Source: Marinifilum flexuosum (lineage in GTDB: Bacteria > Bacteroidota > Bacteroidia > Bacteroidales > Marinifilaceae). From it: a stretch of 64,000 bases of DNA. Both the position numbers and the translations under genes were made by a program. Below are positions 18,439-27,635 of the stretch, piece after piece. The notes beneath the pieces were generated by a model that had not been told where the DNA came from, searched no databases, and saw only the letters and a program-made list of their open reading frames with translations. The stretch is taken from contig NZ_RAPQ01000008.1 in NCBI RefSeq assembly GCF_003610555.1, forward strand, positions 2,286,490-2,350,489, written 5' to 3'. Every line of letters starts with the position of its first letter. Position 1 is the first letter of the stretch.

Positions 18439-19143
18439 ATGTTTTATCAGCCAGATTATAAGATCTTTTCTAATTGTCAAACCTGTGACGATCGCTCGTG
18501 TGCTTCACAAACTTTATCAGTATCTGAGTTGGAATTGCTAAGCAAAAATTGTAACGAAGCTAAGTTTGAACAAGGAGAAACTATTCTGGCTGAAGGTTCA
18601 AGAACTTCTCATATTATTTATTTAAGAGAAGGTTTGGTAAAAGAATATGGAAAGAGCGGATTGCAGGAAGAGTATATTTTACAGGTTGTTAAGCCACATT
18701 CTTATTTGGGGTTACATTCTATTTATAGCGACACCAACAATCATTATTCTTATGCAGCATTAACTCCAGTGCGTGTTTGTTATATTGATTTGAATGTATT
18801 TTCTCAATTTATAAAAGAGAATGGGCGTTTTGGATATGAAATACTTTCTTCGGTATGTAATGATAGTTTGAACAATTACCATCGATTTATAGATCAGCAC
18901 CAGAAGAAAATTAACGGAAAACTAGCAGATGCAATACTCTATTTTGCGATCGTTATTTTTGGAAAAAATAAATTCGATTTGCCATTAAGCCGTAAAGAAC
19001 TTGCATACTTAATTGGCACAAGTAGAGAAAGTGTTTCCAAGCAAATAAGTGTGTTTGTAAAAGATAAAATCATATCAGTTGATGATAGAAATATAAAAAT
19101 TCTTGATATGAACCGTTTGCAGAATATTAGTAAGGTGGGATAG
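18439..19143 (+). CDS. FNR-like Crp/Fnr family regulator with probable Fe-S cysteines
   Basis: 234 residues from the ATG at 18439; an upstream in-frame start at 18394 would read through the operator. A cyclic-nucleotide-type beta-roll (about 35-130) is followed by a dimer helix and a C-terminal winged helix-turn-helix, LSRKELAYLIGTSRESVSKQI. Cysteines 13, 16 and 21 (SNCQTCDDRSC) and Cys114 (VRVCYID) match the spacing of the four cluster ligands of E. coli FNR (20, 23, 29, 122): the last gap is 93 residues in both. It is probably an oxygen- or redox-responsive regulator. The recognition helix has R-E in the CRP position, which agrees with the TGTGA half-sites upstream. Confidence 0.85.
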   Translation: MFYQPDYKIFSNCQTCDDRSCASQTLSVSELELLSKNCNEAKFEQGETILAEGSRTSHIIYLREGLVKEYGKSGLQEEYILQVVKPHSYLGLHSIYSDTNNHYSYAALTPVRVCYIDLNVFSQFIKENGRFGYEILSSVCNDSLNNYHRFIDQHQKKINGKLADAILYFAIVIFGKNKFDLPLSRKELAYLIGTSRESVSKQISVFVKDKIISVDDRNIKILDMNRLQNISKVG

Positions 19144-19263
19144 AATACTACATTTTTTAAGGCAATAAATACCAACATCTAGGTATTTACATCCTCAATA
19201 ATAAATCCCAATTTTGAACTATTCTAAATAAATCAGAAAGATTTTACAAGTATAGTTCGTATT

Positions 19264-19971
19264 ATGAGTTTATTGCAGAAGAATTGGTCGTGGTTGATTG
19301 TGTGTGTGTTAGCATTATTTCCTTTAATTGAGATTTTTTCATTGGTTAGTTTTAACTTAGAATACCCTGAATTTGACTTTATTCTTTTTGATGATATTGA
19401 ATTATCGGAACAAGTTGCCCTAAAAACAGGAAGAGACATTATTCCTGGAATTGAGATAGCAATTGAACAAACTGGTCAATGGGCTATACGATGGCTAATA
19501 GCTGTTTTAATGATTACACCATTTAAGATTGTATTTGGCACAAAAAGTAATCTATTTGTACGACAAGCAATGGGAATATCATGTGGTGTTTATGTATTTT
19601 TGCATGCTTTCTTCTTTATGTATCACGAAGGGTTCTTTTCGATTTTTTCGGATTTACCTTTAATCTTTTCTGGAATTTCTGCGATAATAATATTGGCACT
19701 AACAATTACTTCAAATCGTCGATCAATGAAGTTTTTGAAGAGACATTGGAAAACATTACACCGATTGGTTTATTTTGCTGCTATTTTGACTATAGCCCAT
19801 GTTGTTCTTCTAAATAAAGATTGGGAATTGTATTCAAGCTTGTTCTGTATAGGCTTAATTGTTAGATTTGGTCCAGTGCGTCAATTTTTTCAAACACAAA
19901 ACCTAAAAGTTGTATTGTTGAATCAATTTAAGGCAGCTGGTTTTCTTACCAAGATTCGTCGCCTGTCATAG
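19264..19971 (+). CDS. MsrQ/YedZ-like haem-binding membrane protein
   Basis: 235 residues with about six membrane helices. Family landmarks are EQTGQWAIRWLIAVLMITPF, RQAMGISCGVYVFLHAFFFMYH and FLKRHWKTLHRLVYFAAILTIAHVV. The histidines are the likely haem b ligands of the ferric-reductase-like domain. MsrQ delivers electrons from the quinone pool to the periplasmic methionine sulfoxide reductase MsrP, a molybdoenzyme. No msrP is in this window, although modABC is close by. An extra segment of about 40 residues between helices 1 and 2 (LEYPEFDFILFDDIELSEQ) is unusual. Its 3' end overlaps the convergent Crp gene by 49 bases. Confidence 0.75.
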   Translation: MSLLQKNWSWLIVCVLALFPLIEIFSLVSFNLEYPEFDFILFDDIELSEQVALKTGRDIIPGIEIAIEQTGQWAIRWLIAVLMITPFKIVFGTKSNLFVRQAMGISCGVYVFLHAFFFMYHEGFFSIFSDLPLIFSGISAIIILALTITSNRRSMKFLKRHWKTLHRLVYFAAILTIAHVVLLNKDWELYSSLFCIGLIVRFGPVRQFFQTQNLKVVLLNQFKAAGFLTKIRRLS

Positions 19972-20597
19972 GTAATCACGCCATCTCGTTCTAATTCATT
20001 TAGCGTTGTTGTTACTGTTTGACGAGTTGTGGCAGCCAAGTTAGCTATGTCTTGATGAGTTAGGTTTAAGCGAATTTCTCTTTCATCACCAATTTTAATT
20101 CCATGCTCTTCAATCAAATCGAGTAATAAGCATTTTACTCTTTCGGGAGCCGATTTAAACCACATTCGCTCCAATCTGCTTCGAACTTTCTTTAGCCTGA
20201 AACCAATTAGCTTGGTAACCTTTAAACTAAGGCGAGGATGCGTTGCCAGGAAATGCTCAAAATCTTGAATATTCACATAGCAAATTTCAGCATATTCTGT
20301 TGTTGCTGCAATTTGTTCTCGTTTGCTCTGCCCTGTAATTGCCAATTCTCCAAATATTTCACCAGGACCAAGAATGGCATAAATTAACTCTTTTCCATCA
20401 TCCGAAAAAGACGAAATTTTAACCTTCCCTTTTTTAAGAAAGTATACTGAGTTTGCTTCATCATTTGGTAGATAAATGGTTTGGTTTTTTGTAGCCTCTA
20501 GCATTTTCACTTTTTTTCTTAAATCCATTTTTTCAAGAATAGATAATGATCCTAAAAAATTGAAGTTTTCGAAATACCATAGGATTCTGTCCTGCAT
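19923..20597 (-). CDS. Crp/Fnr family transcriptional regulator
   Basis: 224 residues from the ATG at 20595-20597; the longer frame to 20633 would need a TTG start. The cNMP-binding beta-roll (about 15-125) includes SVYFLKKGKVKISSFSDDGKELIYAILGPGEIFGELAI, followed by a helical linker and a winged HTH, LTHQDIANLAATTRQTVTTTLNELERDGVI. It lacks the N-terminal cysteine cluster of the regulator at 18439, so it is CRP-like rather than FNR-like. Its gene is divergent from modABC with about 190 bases between the starts, which makes modABC a possible target (inference). The 3' end overlaps the MsrQ-like gene tail to tail. Confidence 0.88.
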   Translation of the reverse strand: MQDRILWYFENFNFLGSLSILEKMDLRKKVKMLEATKNQTIYLPNDEANSVYFLKKGKVKISSFSDDGKELIYAILGPGEIFGELAITGQSKREQIAATTEYAEICYVNIQDFEHFLATHPRLSLKVTKLIGFRLKKVRSRLERMWFKSAPERVKCLLLDLIEEHGIKIGDEREIRLNLTHQDIANLAATTRQTVTTTLNELERDGVITYDRRRILVRKPAALN

Positions 20598-20783
20598 AAC
20601 TGGTTGATTTGTTGGATTAATAGGTGTAATCAAGATACGAAATTTATCTAAAATGAATTAAAATAAGGCTTGCTAATTATTTGTTAATTATAAGTTAGTG
20701 AAGATGAATTAGGAATCATATTGTTTTGAGTGGTTCATATTCTTCAAAAATTACTATTTTCAAGTTTTGCTAAGTATTTCTGC

Positions 20784-21554
20784 ATGAATAAAACCGTAAT
20801 TGTAATCATACTATCGATGTTTGTTCTTTCTTGCTCGAGTAGAAAGAATAAAAATAGTGTAGTCACCTTATTTGCAGCTTCCAGTGTGACAAATGTTGCT
20901 CAAGAAATTGCTGAAAGCTTTGAAAGGGAAACAGGTATTAAGGTCAAACTCAATATTGCATCGTCAGGAATACTGGCCAGACAGATTGAAAGTGGAGCTG
21001 ATTTTGATTACTACATCTCTGCCAATAAGAAATGGATGGATTACATAGACAGTTTAAACATGGTTGAAGAGAGCACAATAAAGAATTTGGCCACGAACCG
21101 ATTGGTTGCTATTGTTCCTTTAGGAAAGGATAAAAAGCCAAATACAGATGAGATTGAAAACAATTTTTCGAATTTATTTACTGGTCGTTTATCTATTGGT
21201 GATCCGAAGCATGTTCCAGCAGGTAAATATGCTATGCAGGCCATTAAGTTTTATGGATGGAAAGAAGATCTTGTTGATAGATATTTGCCAGCAAAGAATG
21301 TTAGAGATGCATTGTTGATGGTTGAAATGGGTGAAGCCGAAATGGGTATCGTTTATGAAACAGATGCAATGAAATCTGAAAAGGTCAATATTGTTTATCG
21401 ATTCCCTCTTATTGTATGTGAATCCATTGCATATGTGGGAGCAGCAAAAAAGGAAAGGTCTGAAAGTTTAAATTCATTTTTGTTGTACCTTCAATCGGAA
21501 GAGGTGAAAAGTATATGGAGAACAAACGGTTTCAATCTGGAAGAGTATGAATGA
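20784..21554 (+). CDS. modA: molybdate ABC transporter substrate-binding lipoprotein
   Basis: 256 residues from the ATG at 20784, chosen because it begins a proper lipoprotein signal (MNKTVIVIILSMFVLSCSS); the frame also has an upstream ATG at 20730. The mature part is a type II periplasmic-binding fold starting VVTLFAASSVTNVAQEIAESFERETGIKVKLNIASSGILARQIESGADFD, with GDPKHVPAGKYA and GEAEMGIVYETDA, all typical of ModA. It captures molybdate or tungstate and hands it to ModB. modB overlaps its last 8 bases. Confidence 0.93.
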   Translation: MNKTVIVIILSMFVLSCSSRKNKNSVVTLFAASSVTNVAQEIAESFERETGIKVKLNIASSGILARQIESGADFDYYISANKKWMDYIDSLNMVEESTIKNLATNRLVAIVPLGKDKKPNTDEIENNFSNLFTGRLSIGDPKHVPAGKYAMQAIKFYGWKEDLVDRYLPAKNVRDALLMVEMGEAEMGIVYETDAMKSEKVNIVYRFPLIVCESIAYVGAAKKERSESLNSFLLYLQSEEVKSIWRTNGFNLEEYE

Positions 21555-22242
21555 ATTGCTAAACTTTAGTGAAGATGAATTGCTGGCAATCGGACTTTCG
21601 TTTCGTGTTGCCTTTTGGTGTGCTATTTTCATTCTTCCTCCATCGGTTTTCTTGGCTTGGTGGTTGGCTCGCAAACAATTCAGAGGAAAATCAATTGTAG
21701 AAGGTTTTTTGAATTTGCCTTTGGTTCTGCCGCCTGTTGCTACCGGATTTATCCTTTTGCTGTTGCTGGGAACAAACGGATTAATTGGCAAGTATTTGGA
21801 TGAATGGTTTGGAATAAAGTTGGCATTTAGTTTTTATGCAGCTGTAATTGCTTCAATGGTAGTTTCGTTTCCTTTGGCAATTCGAGCCATTCGCCTGTCA
21901 ATCGAAATGGTGGATCCAGGTTACGAGGAAGCAGCAAAAACCCTTGGAGCAAATTCATTACAGACTTTTATTCGTGTTACTTTACCATTGGCCCTTCCTG
22001 GAATTATAAGTGGTTTTGTATTGGCTTTTGCCAGATCATTAGGAGAGTTTGGTGCCACCATAATTTTTGCTGGAAATATATCTGGTGAAACCCAAACCAT
22101 ACCCTTGGCACTTTTTAATGAAATTCAGGTTCCTGGACATGAAACAGCAGCTTTTCGATTACTTTTGGTAGCTGTGGTATTTTCATTTGCAGCCATGTCT
22201 TTTTCCGAGATTTTGGTAAAAAAACTTCATCATCGTAAATAA
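21547..22242 (+). CDS. modB: molybdate ABC transporter permease
   Basis: 231 residues with five to six membrane helices and the permease EAA loop EEAAKTLGANSLQTFIRVTLPLALPG that docks on ModC. The fragments FVLAFARSLGEFGATIIFAGN and ETQTIPLALF are diagnostic of ModB. Its ATG lies inside the end of modA (8-base overlap), implying translational coupling. Inner membrane. Confidence 0.95.
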   Translation: MNELLNFSEDELLAIGLSFRVAFWCAIFILPPSVFLAWWLARKQFRGKSIVEGFLNLPLVLPPVATGFILLLLLGTNGLIGKYLDEWFGIKLAFSFYAAVIASMVVSFPLAIRAIRLSIEMVDPGYEEAAKTLGANSLQTFIRVTLPLALPGIISGFVLAFARSLGEFGATIIFAGNISGETQTIPLALFNEIQVPGHETAAFRLLLVAVVFSFAAMSFSEILVKKLHHRK

Positions 22243-22265
22243 TTAATCAAGATATATCACTTAAT

Positions 22266-23360
22266 ATGCATGCATTATCGGCCAGATTAAAAGTTCAAAA
22301 AGGAAATTTTTCTCTTGATGTAGAGGTTAATTTTTTGAAGGAAATTACTGGGATTTTTGGTCCTTCAGGATCGGGAAAAACAACTTTAATGCATTTGATT
22401 TCAGGCCTGGAAAAACCAGATGAAGGGCATATCGAGATTGATGATAGCTTGATATTGGATACCTCTAAAAATTGGAATTTAAAATCCCGTAAAAGAAAGA
22501 TTGGATACGTATTTCAGGAAGGAAGATTGTTTCCTCACATGACAGTGCAAAAGAATCTCTTGTTTGGAAGTATTTATGCCGATAAAGATCAACAAAACAT
22601 TCATTTTGATGAGGTAGTGGATCTATTGGAAATACGTGGATTATTGGAGAAAAGACCAAAGAGTTTATCGGGAGGTGAAAAGCAACGCGTAGCCATTGGA
22701 AGAGCTTTGTTAAGCGCTCCCAAATTACTCCTTATGGATGAGCCATTCTCTTCTTTGGATGTTGCCTTAAGAAGACAAATTATTCCCTACCTGATCCGTA
22801 TCAATAAAAAACTTGGTATTCCAATGCTGGTAGTGAGTCATGATTTGCCTGATTTGCTTAGTTTGACACAGGAGTTGTTTTTACTACGAAATGGCAGGGT
22901 AGAAGGGCATGGCAATTATTTTGATTTGATACAGTCTGAAAAATCGCTGGAAATCATGCGCGGTGCTGGTTTAATGAATGTAATTCCTTTTAAAGTGGAA
23001 TTGCATGATGTGGAGAATGGATTAACGCATTTAATTAATCGTGATGCCAGTCATGAAATTCATGTAGAACGCGAATTAATTAACGATTGCTGCAAAGTGG
23101 GAGATGAGTTGAATGTCTCTTTACGTCCAGAAGATATAGCGATTACTTTGAATGAAATAAGCGATATTTCTATTCGCAACCAATTGAAAGGAAATATTAC
23201 TAAAATCATCAAAAAGGAAAACAGAACCTATTGTCTTGTAGATGTTGGATTTCTTTTAATTGTGTCCATTACACAGGCTTCTCAACAAAAAATGAATCTG
23301 GCTGTCGGAACCGAGGTGTATTGTTTGTTTAAATCTATGGCCTTACAAATTAACATTTAA
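22266..23360 (+). CDS. modC: molybdate ABC transporter ATP-binding protein
   Basis: 364 residues. The ABC domain carries Walker A GPSGSGKTT (32-40), Q-loop GYVFQEGRLFPHMTVQKNL, signature LSGGEKQR, Walker B LLLMDEPFSS and the H-loop VVSHD. The C-terminal part (about 290-360; NQLKGNITKIIKKENRTYCLVDVGFLLIVSITQAS) is a TOBE/Mop-type molybdate-sensing domain. It energises molybdate import and can sense internal molybdate. It lies 23 bases after modB, as the last gene of the operon, ahead of a palindrome at 23372. Confidence 0.95.
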   Translation: MHALSARLKVQKGNFSLDVEVNFLKEITGIFGPSGSGKTTLMHLISGLEKPDEGHIEIDDSLILDTSKNWNLKSRKRKIGYVFQEGRLFPHMTVQKNLLFGSIYADKDQQNIHFDEVVDLLEIRGLLEKRPKSLSGGEKQRVAIGRALLSAPKLLLMDEPFSSLDVALRRQIIPYLIRINKKLGIPMLVVSHDLPDLLSLTQELFLLRNGRVEGHGNYFDLIQSEKSLEIMRGAGLMNVIPFKVELHDVENGLTHLINRDASHEIHVERELINDCCKVGDELNVSLRPEDIAITLNEISDISIRNQLKGNITKIIKKENRTYCLVDVGFLLIVSITQASQQKMNLAVGTEVYCLFKSMALQINI

Positions 23361-23371
23361 ATGTATAATTG

Positions 23372-23397
23372 TAGAGACGCAAGGTCTTGCGTCTCTA
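23372..23397. repeat. perfect 26-bp palindrome between convergent genes
   Basis: The arms TAGAGACGCAAG (23372-23383) and CTTGCGTCTCTA (23386-23397) are exactly complementary around a 2-base centre. It lies between the convergent ends of modC and the DUF3820 gene. A related, degenerate copy lies at 23671-23698. It resembles GAGACGCAAG-type dispersed palindromes common in Bacteroidota and may work as a terminator. Confidence 0.8.
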
Positions 23398-23408
23398 ACG
23401 GTATAATT

Positions 23409-23651
23409 CTATTGGTGTTTTTTGCACAACGGACGCAACATTCCCTCCAGTCCATTCAATTTAATTTCGTACATAGATGCTAGCATTTCGCCTAATTTTC
23501 CAGGAGGAAATCCTTTCTCACGAAACCAAACCAAATAAGGCTCTGGTAAGTCAATAAGGTATCGACCTTTGTATTTGCCAAAAGGCATTCGCATTTGAAT
23601 CAATTTGATCAATTCTTCGTTTAGTTCTGTTTTATTGATTTCGTCAGTCAT
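23409..23651 (-). CDS. DUF3820 family protein
   Basis: 80 residues with the DUF3820 pattern MPFGKYKGRYLIDLPEPYLVWFREKGFPPGKLGEMLASMYEIKLNGLE. This family is a short nuclease-associated or nucleotide-metabolism fold of unknown role; the PFGKYKG motif is its hallmark. It is flanked on both sides by GTAGAGACGC palindromes. It could be read together with mnmA upstream (57 bases between them), with the second palindrome in the gap. Confidence 0.85.
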   Translation of the reverse strand: MTDEINKTELNEELIKLIQMRMPFGKYKGRYLIDLPEPYLVWFREKGFPPGKLGEMLASMYEIKLNGLEGMLRPLCKKHQ

Positions 23652-23670
23652 TTATACTATCGTTAGTACT

Positions 23671-23698
23671 GTAGAGACGCATGGCCATATGTCTTTAC
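23671..23698. repeat. degenerate copy of the GTAGAGACGC palindrome
   Basis: The arms GTAGAGACGCATGG and CCATATGTCTTTAC pair with two G-U wobbles and one mismatch as RNA. The left arm shares its first ten bases plus A with the palindrome at 23371. It sits between mnmA and the DUF3820 gene. Confidence 0.65.
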
Positions 23699-23707
23699 AA
23701 AGTGTGA

Positions 23708-24808
23708 TTAATCGTTATATTCGGCAAAGCCACCGCCAATAAGTTTGTTGCCAATGTAAAAAGCTACTGGTTGACCAGGCGCCATTGCCCAAGCTGGGTT
23801 TTCCAAATCCACCAATAGTTCATTATCGTCCAAAATTGTAATCTTTGAATAGCCATCAGGATTTAAACCAAGACCTCTTACCACTGTTGTAATATTGTTT
23901 TGCTTGATATCCTCAATGTTATGGAAATAGTAGCCAGAGATTCTAAGCTGTAGCTTATTTAAATCGGCTTTTTTCTCCAGAATTAGGGTGTTGTTCTTGG
24001 CATCAATTCGACTGACCATTAAACCCGTTTTTTCTTCTAGCTCAATACCACGCTTTTGGCCTACGGTGTAGTAAGGATAACCATCGTGTGTTCCCAACAC
24101 TTCACCATTTACATTCACAGCCTTACCTTGTCCAATTTTTTCATTCAAATCCGGGATCATTTCCTGAAGAAAATCACGGTAATCTTTTCGATCCATAAAG
24201 CAAACACCCATGCTTTCCTTTTTCTTGGCAACTTCTTCGAATCCGTAAGATTTTGCAATTTCCCGAACTTCAGGTTTTGTGTATTTTCCAAGAGGAGTTA
24301 GTGTTCTGGAAAGAATGTTTTGTTGAAGATTCCAAAGAAAGTAGGATTGATCTTTGGCAGGATCTTTCCCTTTATTGATGTAGAACAATCCGTTCTCATC
24401 CTCAATGGTAATGTAATGACCTGTTGCAATGTGATCACAATTCAGTTCATCGGCTTTTTCGAGCAATAATTTCCATTTCAAATTAGGATTGCATTGGATA
24501 CACGGACTAGGTGTACGACCAGCCAAGTATTCATCTAAAAAGAATTGGATGATTATATCCCTAAACTCTTTTCGCGCATCGATAACATGATGTTCTAAGC
24601 CAAGTTTATTTGCAAGTTTTTGAGCATCCAAAATAAAATCAGGATAATTATCATTTTCATCATAAGAATGATTGTTGGTATAAAACCAAAGCGATACACC
24701 AATTACTTCATATCCCTGATCTTGTAACATCATTGCAGTAACCGAAGAGTCGGTTCCACCACTCATTCCCAAAATCACTCTTCCTCTTGCCTTATCTGCA
24801 TCACTCAT
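23708..24808 (-). CDS. mnmA: tRNA-specific 2-thiouridylase
   Basis: 366 residues. An N-type ATP pyrophosphatase PP-loop GMSGGTDSS (14-22; most homologues have GGVDSS) is followed by SPCIQCNPNLKWKLL with the catalytic-pair cysteine and ESMGVCFMDRKDYRDFL with the second catalytic Cys. A central PYYTVGQKRGIEL motif precedes the C-terminal beta-barrel ending WAMAPGQPVAFY. MnmA thiolates U34 of tRNA Lys/Glu/Gln using sulfur from a relay. Normal length, cytoplasmic. Bacteroidota often carry more than one MnmA-type protein, so this may be one of a set. Confidence 0.93.
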   Translation of the reverse strand: MSDADKARGRVILGMSGGTDSSVTAMMLQDQGYEVIGVSLWFYTNNHSYDENDNYPDFILDAQKLANKLGLEHHVIDARKEFRDIIIQFFLDEYLAGRTPSPCIQCNPNLKWKLLLEKADELNCDHIATGHYITIEDENGLFYINKGKDPAKDQSYFLWNLQQNILSRTLTPLGKYTKPEVREIAKSYGFEEVAKKKESMGVCFMDRKDYRDFLQEMIPDLNEKIGQGKAVNVNGEVLGTHDGYPYYTVGQKRGIELEEKTGLMVSRIDAKNNTLILEKKADLNKLQLRISGYYFHNIEDIKQNNITTVVRGLGLNPDGYSKITILDDNELLVDLENPAWAMAPGQPVAFYIGNKLIGGGFAEYND

Positions 24809-24989
24809 ATCGTGAATGTAATTATGTTTTTAAAATTTGGCCTGTAACTTTTTAAAATACTTGTTCGTCTTGTCTTTAATATTACATAAAATATTCGGCC
24901 TAAGTTTTGCCAAATATGAGAAAAAGATAAGAAATAGACAATGTGTAAGGGTTACAATCCTTAAAATTCATTAACTCAATAGAATTGAA

Positions 24990-27371
24990 ATGAAAAACAA
25001 GATTTTACCAATAGTTTTCCTCCTGTTATTACAAAATGTCTACGCCCAAAACTGTAAAATCACAGGAAAAATAATTGATGAACAGAATTCAACTCCACTT
25101 CCATATGCCAATGCCATTTTAACTTCTTTAAGTGATTCTACCATTTTATTGGGAGCAATTTCGAATGATGATGGAGTTTTTGAGATTGAAAAAATAAAGA
25201 AGGGTAAATATAACTTGATGTTAAGTTTTATTGGCTATCAATCAGTGGAATTTAAGGATGTTAATGTATTTAAGGGAACACGAAACTTTGGAGATGTGAA
25301 ACTAAAGGTATTAAGTGAAAATTTAAATGAGATAAGCGTAAAAGCAGTTAGGTCTCCCGTGAGTTATAAGGTTGATCGTAAAGTGATTAATGCTTCCAGT
25401 TTTCCTGAAGCAAGTATGGCTTTAGATCTTTTGGAGAATGTTCCATCATTGGAAGTTAGCTTTGGAGGAGAGTTGACCTATAGAGGAGATGGAACCTTTA
25501 AAGTGTTTATTAACGGACATCCTGTGAGAAATGGGGTAGAGAAAATGCAACAACTGGATGCATCGAAAATTGATAAAATTGAGGTAATTACAAATCCATC
25601 TGCAAAGTATGATGCTGAAGGAACTGCTGGTATTATTCAAATTATCTTGAAAAAGAACCGCTTGGAGGGATATGCAATTACTTCAAGTGCTCAGTTTTCT
25701 ACCAATGGAACCAGACGTTTTTCTTTATCAATCGATAAGCAATCGGAAAAAGGGGGATGGTATATTAATGGTAATGACAGTAAAAATTATTGGAGTGATG
25801 TTGAGATTAATGGCAGTAAGATCAATAATTATGCGAACCAACAATTCCTTGTAGATTACCAATTGGATCGAAAACAATCAGGAACCAATGGATATGTAGA
25901 GTTTGGTTTCAATTATGATCTTACGGATAAAGACTGTATCGATTTTAATATCAATGTAAACCCAATACTATTGGGTAATGATCATGAAGCAAGCGGACAT
26001 TTTGAGGAGCGAACCATACAGGATGGAAATGTATTAAAATATGAAGGTTACGATTTGAAGAACAGAAACAAAAGTGAATATCAATACCTTGGAGCAACAT
26101 TTGAATATGAACACAGTTTCACAAAAGATAAAGATCATTTGTTATCTTTTTATGCCGATTATTCTACCTACTTACATCAATACATTGGGGAAGCGATTGA
26201 TACAAAAACATACGCCGATAGAGTTGAAAGAATAGGCTCAAGAGATACGGAAAGCAACGAAACTTTTGTAAGCCTGAAACTGACTTACGCCAATAAACTA
26301 AGTGAAAACTCTTCCTTTGAAATAGGCGGACAGGTAGATACCGACCACATTCCTAAAATGACGGTTATAAATGGTACATACGATTCCAATGATGTGTTTA
26401 CTCCTATCCCAAATGATCCGATAGATCAGGAGGTGGTGTATAAGAGAGATATTTATGCTGGATTCGTAACACTTAAGAGTAAAATTGGCAAGTTTGAATA
26501 TAAATTGGGAGCTCGAGTGGAATGGACCGACCGACAATCGGATTATGAATATACCAATCAACAAGGGGAAAGAATCAAACAACCATCTAGCAAAGATTTT
26601 TGGGATTTTTTTCCAAGTGCTCATTTCTTATATAATTTTACCGACAAGCATCAAATTGGAGCCAGTTATTCGCGTCGAATCAGGAGACCTAACTACTGGC
26701 CTTTATCTCCTTTTAGGACTTACGAAGATAGTTACTCCTATGTGGAAGGAAATGCAAATTTAAAGCCTTCTTATTCCAATTCGTATGAAGTGAATTATAA
26801 AAAATCTTGGAACAAAGATTTTATTGGACTAGAACTATTTGTGCATGAATCCTCTGATGTGATACAGGATTATTATCGATTAGAATCAGAAACTGTGAGT
26901 GTTTCTTCACAAGATAATATTGGTAGTTCCTTGAGTGTAGGTTGTGAATTTATGGGAGGTATAGATCTGTTTTCCTGGTGGAATATAAACCTATCCACAA
27001 ATATGTATCATTACCGATTGAATGTTGACTATGAAAATCAAGATTCAAGTGAGGAGCAATTCAAAGTTGATTCGAGGTTGAATAATATTATTAGCCTACC
27101 GAAGAATTTTACCTTTAAGTGGGATGTGAAATACAAGAGTCCTCACATTTCAGCACAATCGAAACGTGAAGCTTATATTTTTTCAAACATGGCCTTAAAG
27201 AAATCCATTAAGGATGATCAGTGGCAGATTTTGCTATCAGTAAACAATGTATTTAATAGTATTAAATACAAGAGCACCACCAAGGGCGATAATTTTATTT
27301 TCGAGAATCATTATCGAAATAAACCATCGGTAATGTTAAAGTTGACTTATAATTTTGACAACCAAAAATAG
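24990..27371 (+). CDS. outer-membrane beta-barrel protein with carboxypeptidase-like domain (TonB-receptor-like)
   Basis: 793 residues: signal peptide (1-19, NVYAQ), a CarboxypepD_reg-like domain (about 22-105; ITGKIIDEQNSTPLPYANAIL, GKYNLMLSFIGYQS), a plug-like domain (about 115-215; LDLLENVPSLEVSFGGELTYRGDGTFKVFINGHPVRN, then DKIEVITNPSAKYDAEGTAGIIQIILKK) and a large C-terminal barrel ending in KLTYNFDNQK. The plug with ITNPSAKYDAEGTAGII is typical of the outer-membrane beta-barrel family 3 receptors, usually lacking a SusD partner. Substrate unknown. Monocistronic. Confidence 0.88.
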   Translation: MKNKILPIVFLLLLQNVYAQNCKITGKIIDEQNSTPLPYANAILTSLSDSTILLGAISNDDGVFEIEKIKKGKYNLMLSFIGYQSVEFKDVNVFKGTRNFGDVKLKVLSENLNEISVKAVRSPVSYKVDRKVINASSFPEASMALDLLENVPSLEVSFGGELTYRGDGTFKVFINGHPVRNGVEKMQQLDASKIDKIEVITNPSAKYDAEGTAGIIQIILKKNRLEGYAITSSAQFSTNGTRRFSLSIDKQSEKGGWYINGNDSKNYWSDVEINGSKINNYANQQFLVDYQLDRKQSGTNGYVEFGFNYDLTDKDCIDFNINVNPILLGNDHEASGHFEERTIQDGNVLKYEGYDLKNRNKSEYQYLGATFEYEHSFTKDKDHLLSFYADYSTYLHQYIGEAIDTKTYADRVERIGSRDTESNETFVSLKLTYANKLSENSSFEIGGQVDTDHIPKMTVINGTYDSNDVFTPIPNDPIDQEVVYKRDIYAGFVTLKSKIGKFEYKLGARVEWTDRQSDYEYTNQQGERIKQPSSKDFWDFFPSAHFLYNFTDKHQIGASYSRRIRRPNYWPLSPFRTYEDSYSYVEGNANLKPSYSNSYEVNYKKSWNKDFIGLELFVHESSDVIQDYYRLESETVSVSSQDNIGSSLSVGCEFMGGIDLFSWWNINLSTNMYHYRLNVDYENQDSSEEQFKVDSRLNNIISLPKNFTFKWDVKYKSPHISAQSKREAYIFSNMALKKSIKDDQWQILLSVNNVFNSIKYKSTTKGDNFIFENHYRNKPSVMLKLTYNFDNQK

Positions 27372-27635
27372 CGATCTGTTTTTTTATTCGCTGTATTTGA
27401 ACAATTACAGGATACTTAATGCAGACAGTATGAGATTTGCGACTTGAGTTGGTAAAAATCAAATGAACAATTTTAGGTAATTCATGTTTTTATCTTTTTA
27501 CTTAAAATTCGCAATGAGTCTTATCCCGAGATTTGTCCTGCTTGTCGAAAAAATAGGCGTTTTGTTCGGAATTTTTATAAATTCGACAGCTTTAAGAAAA
27601 CCAAGAATCAAAACTAAACTATAAAAACAGTAAAC

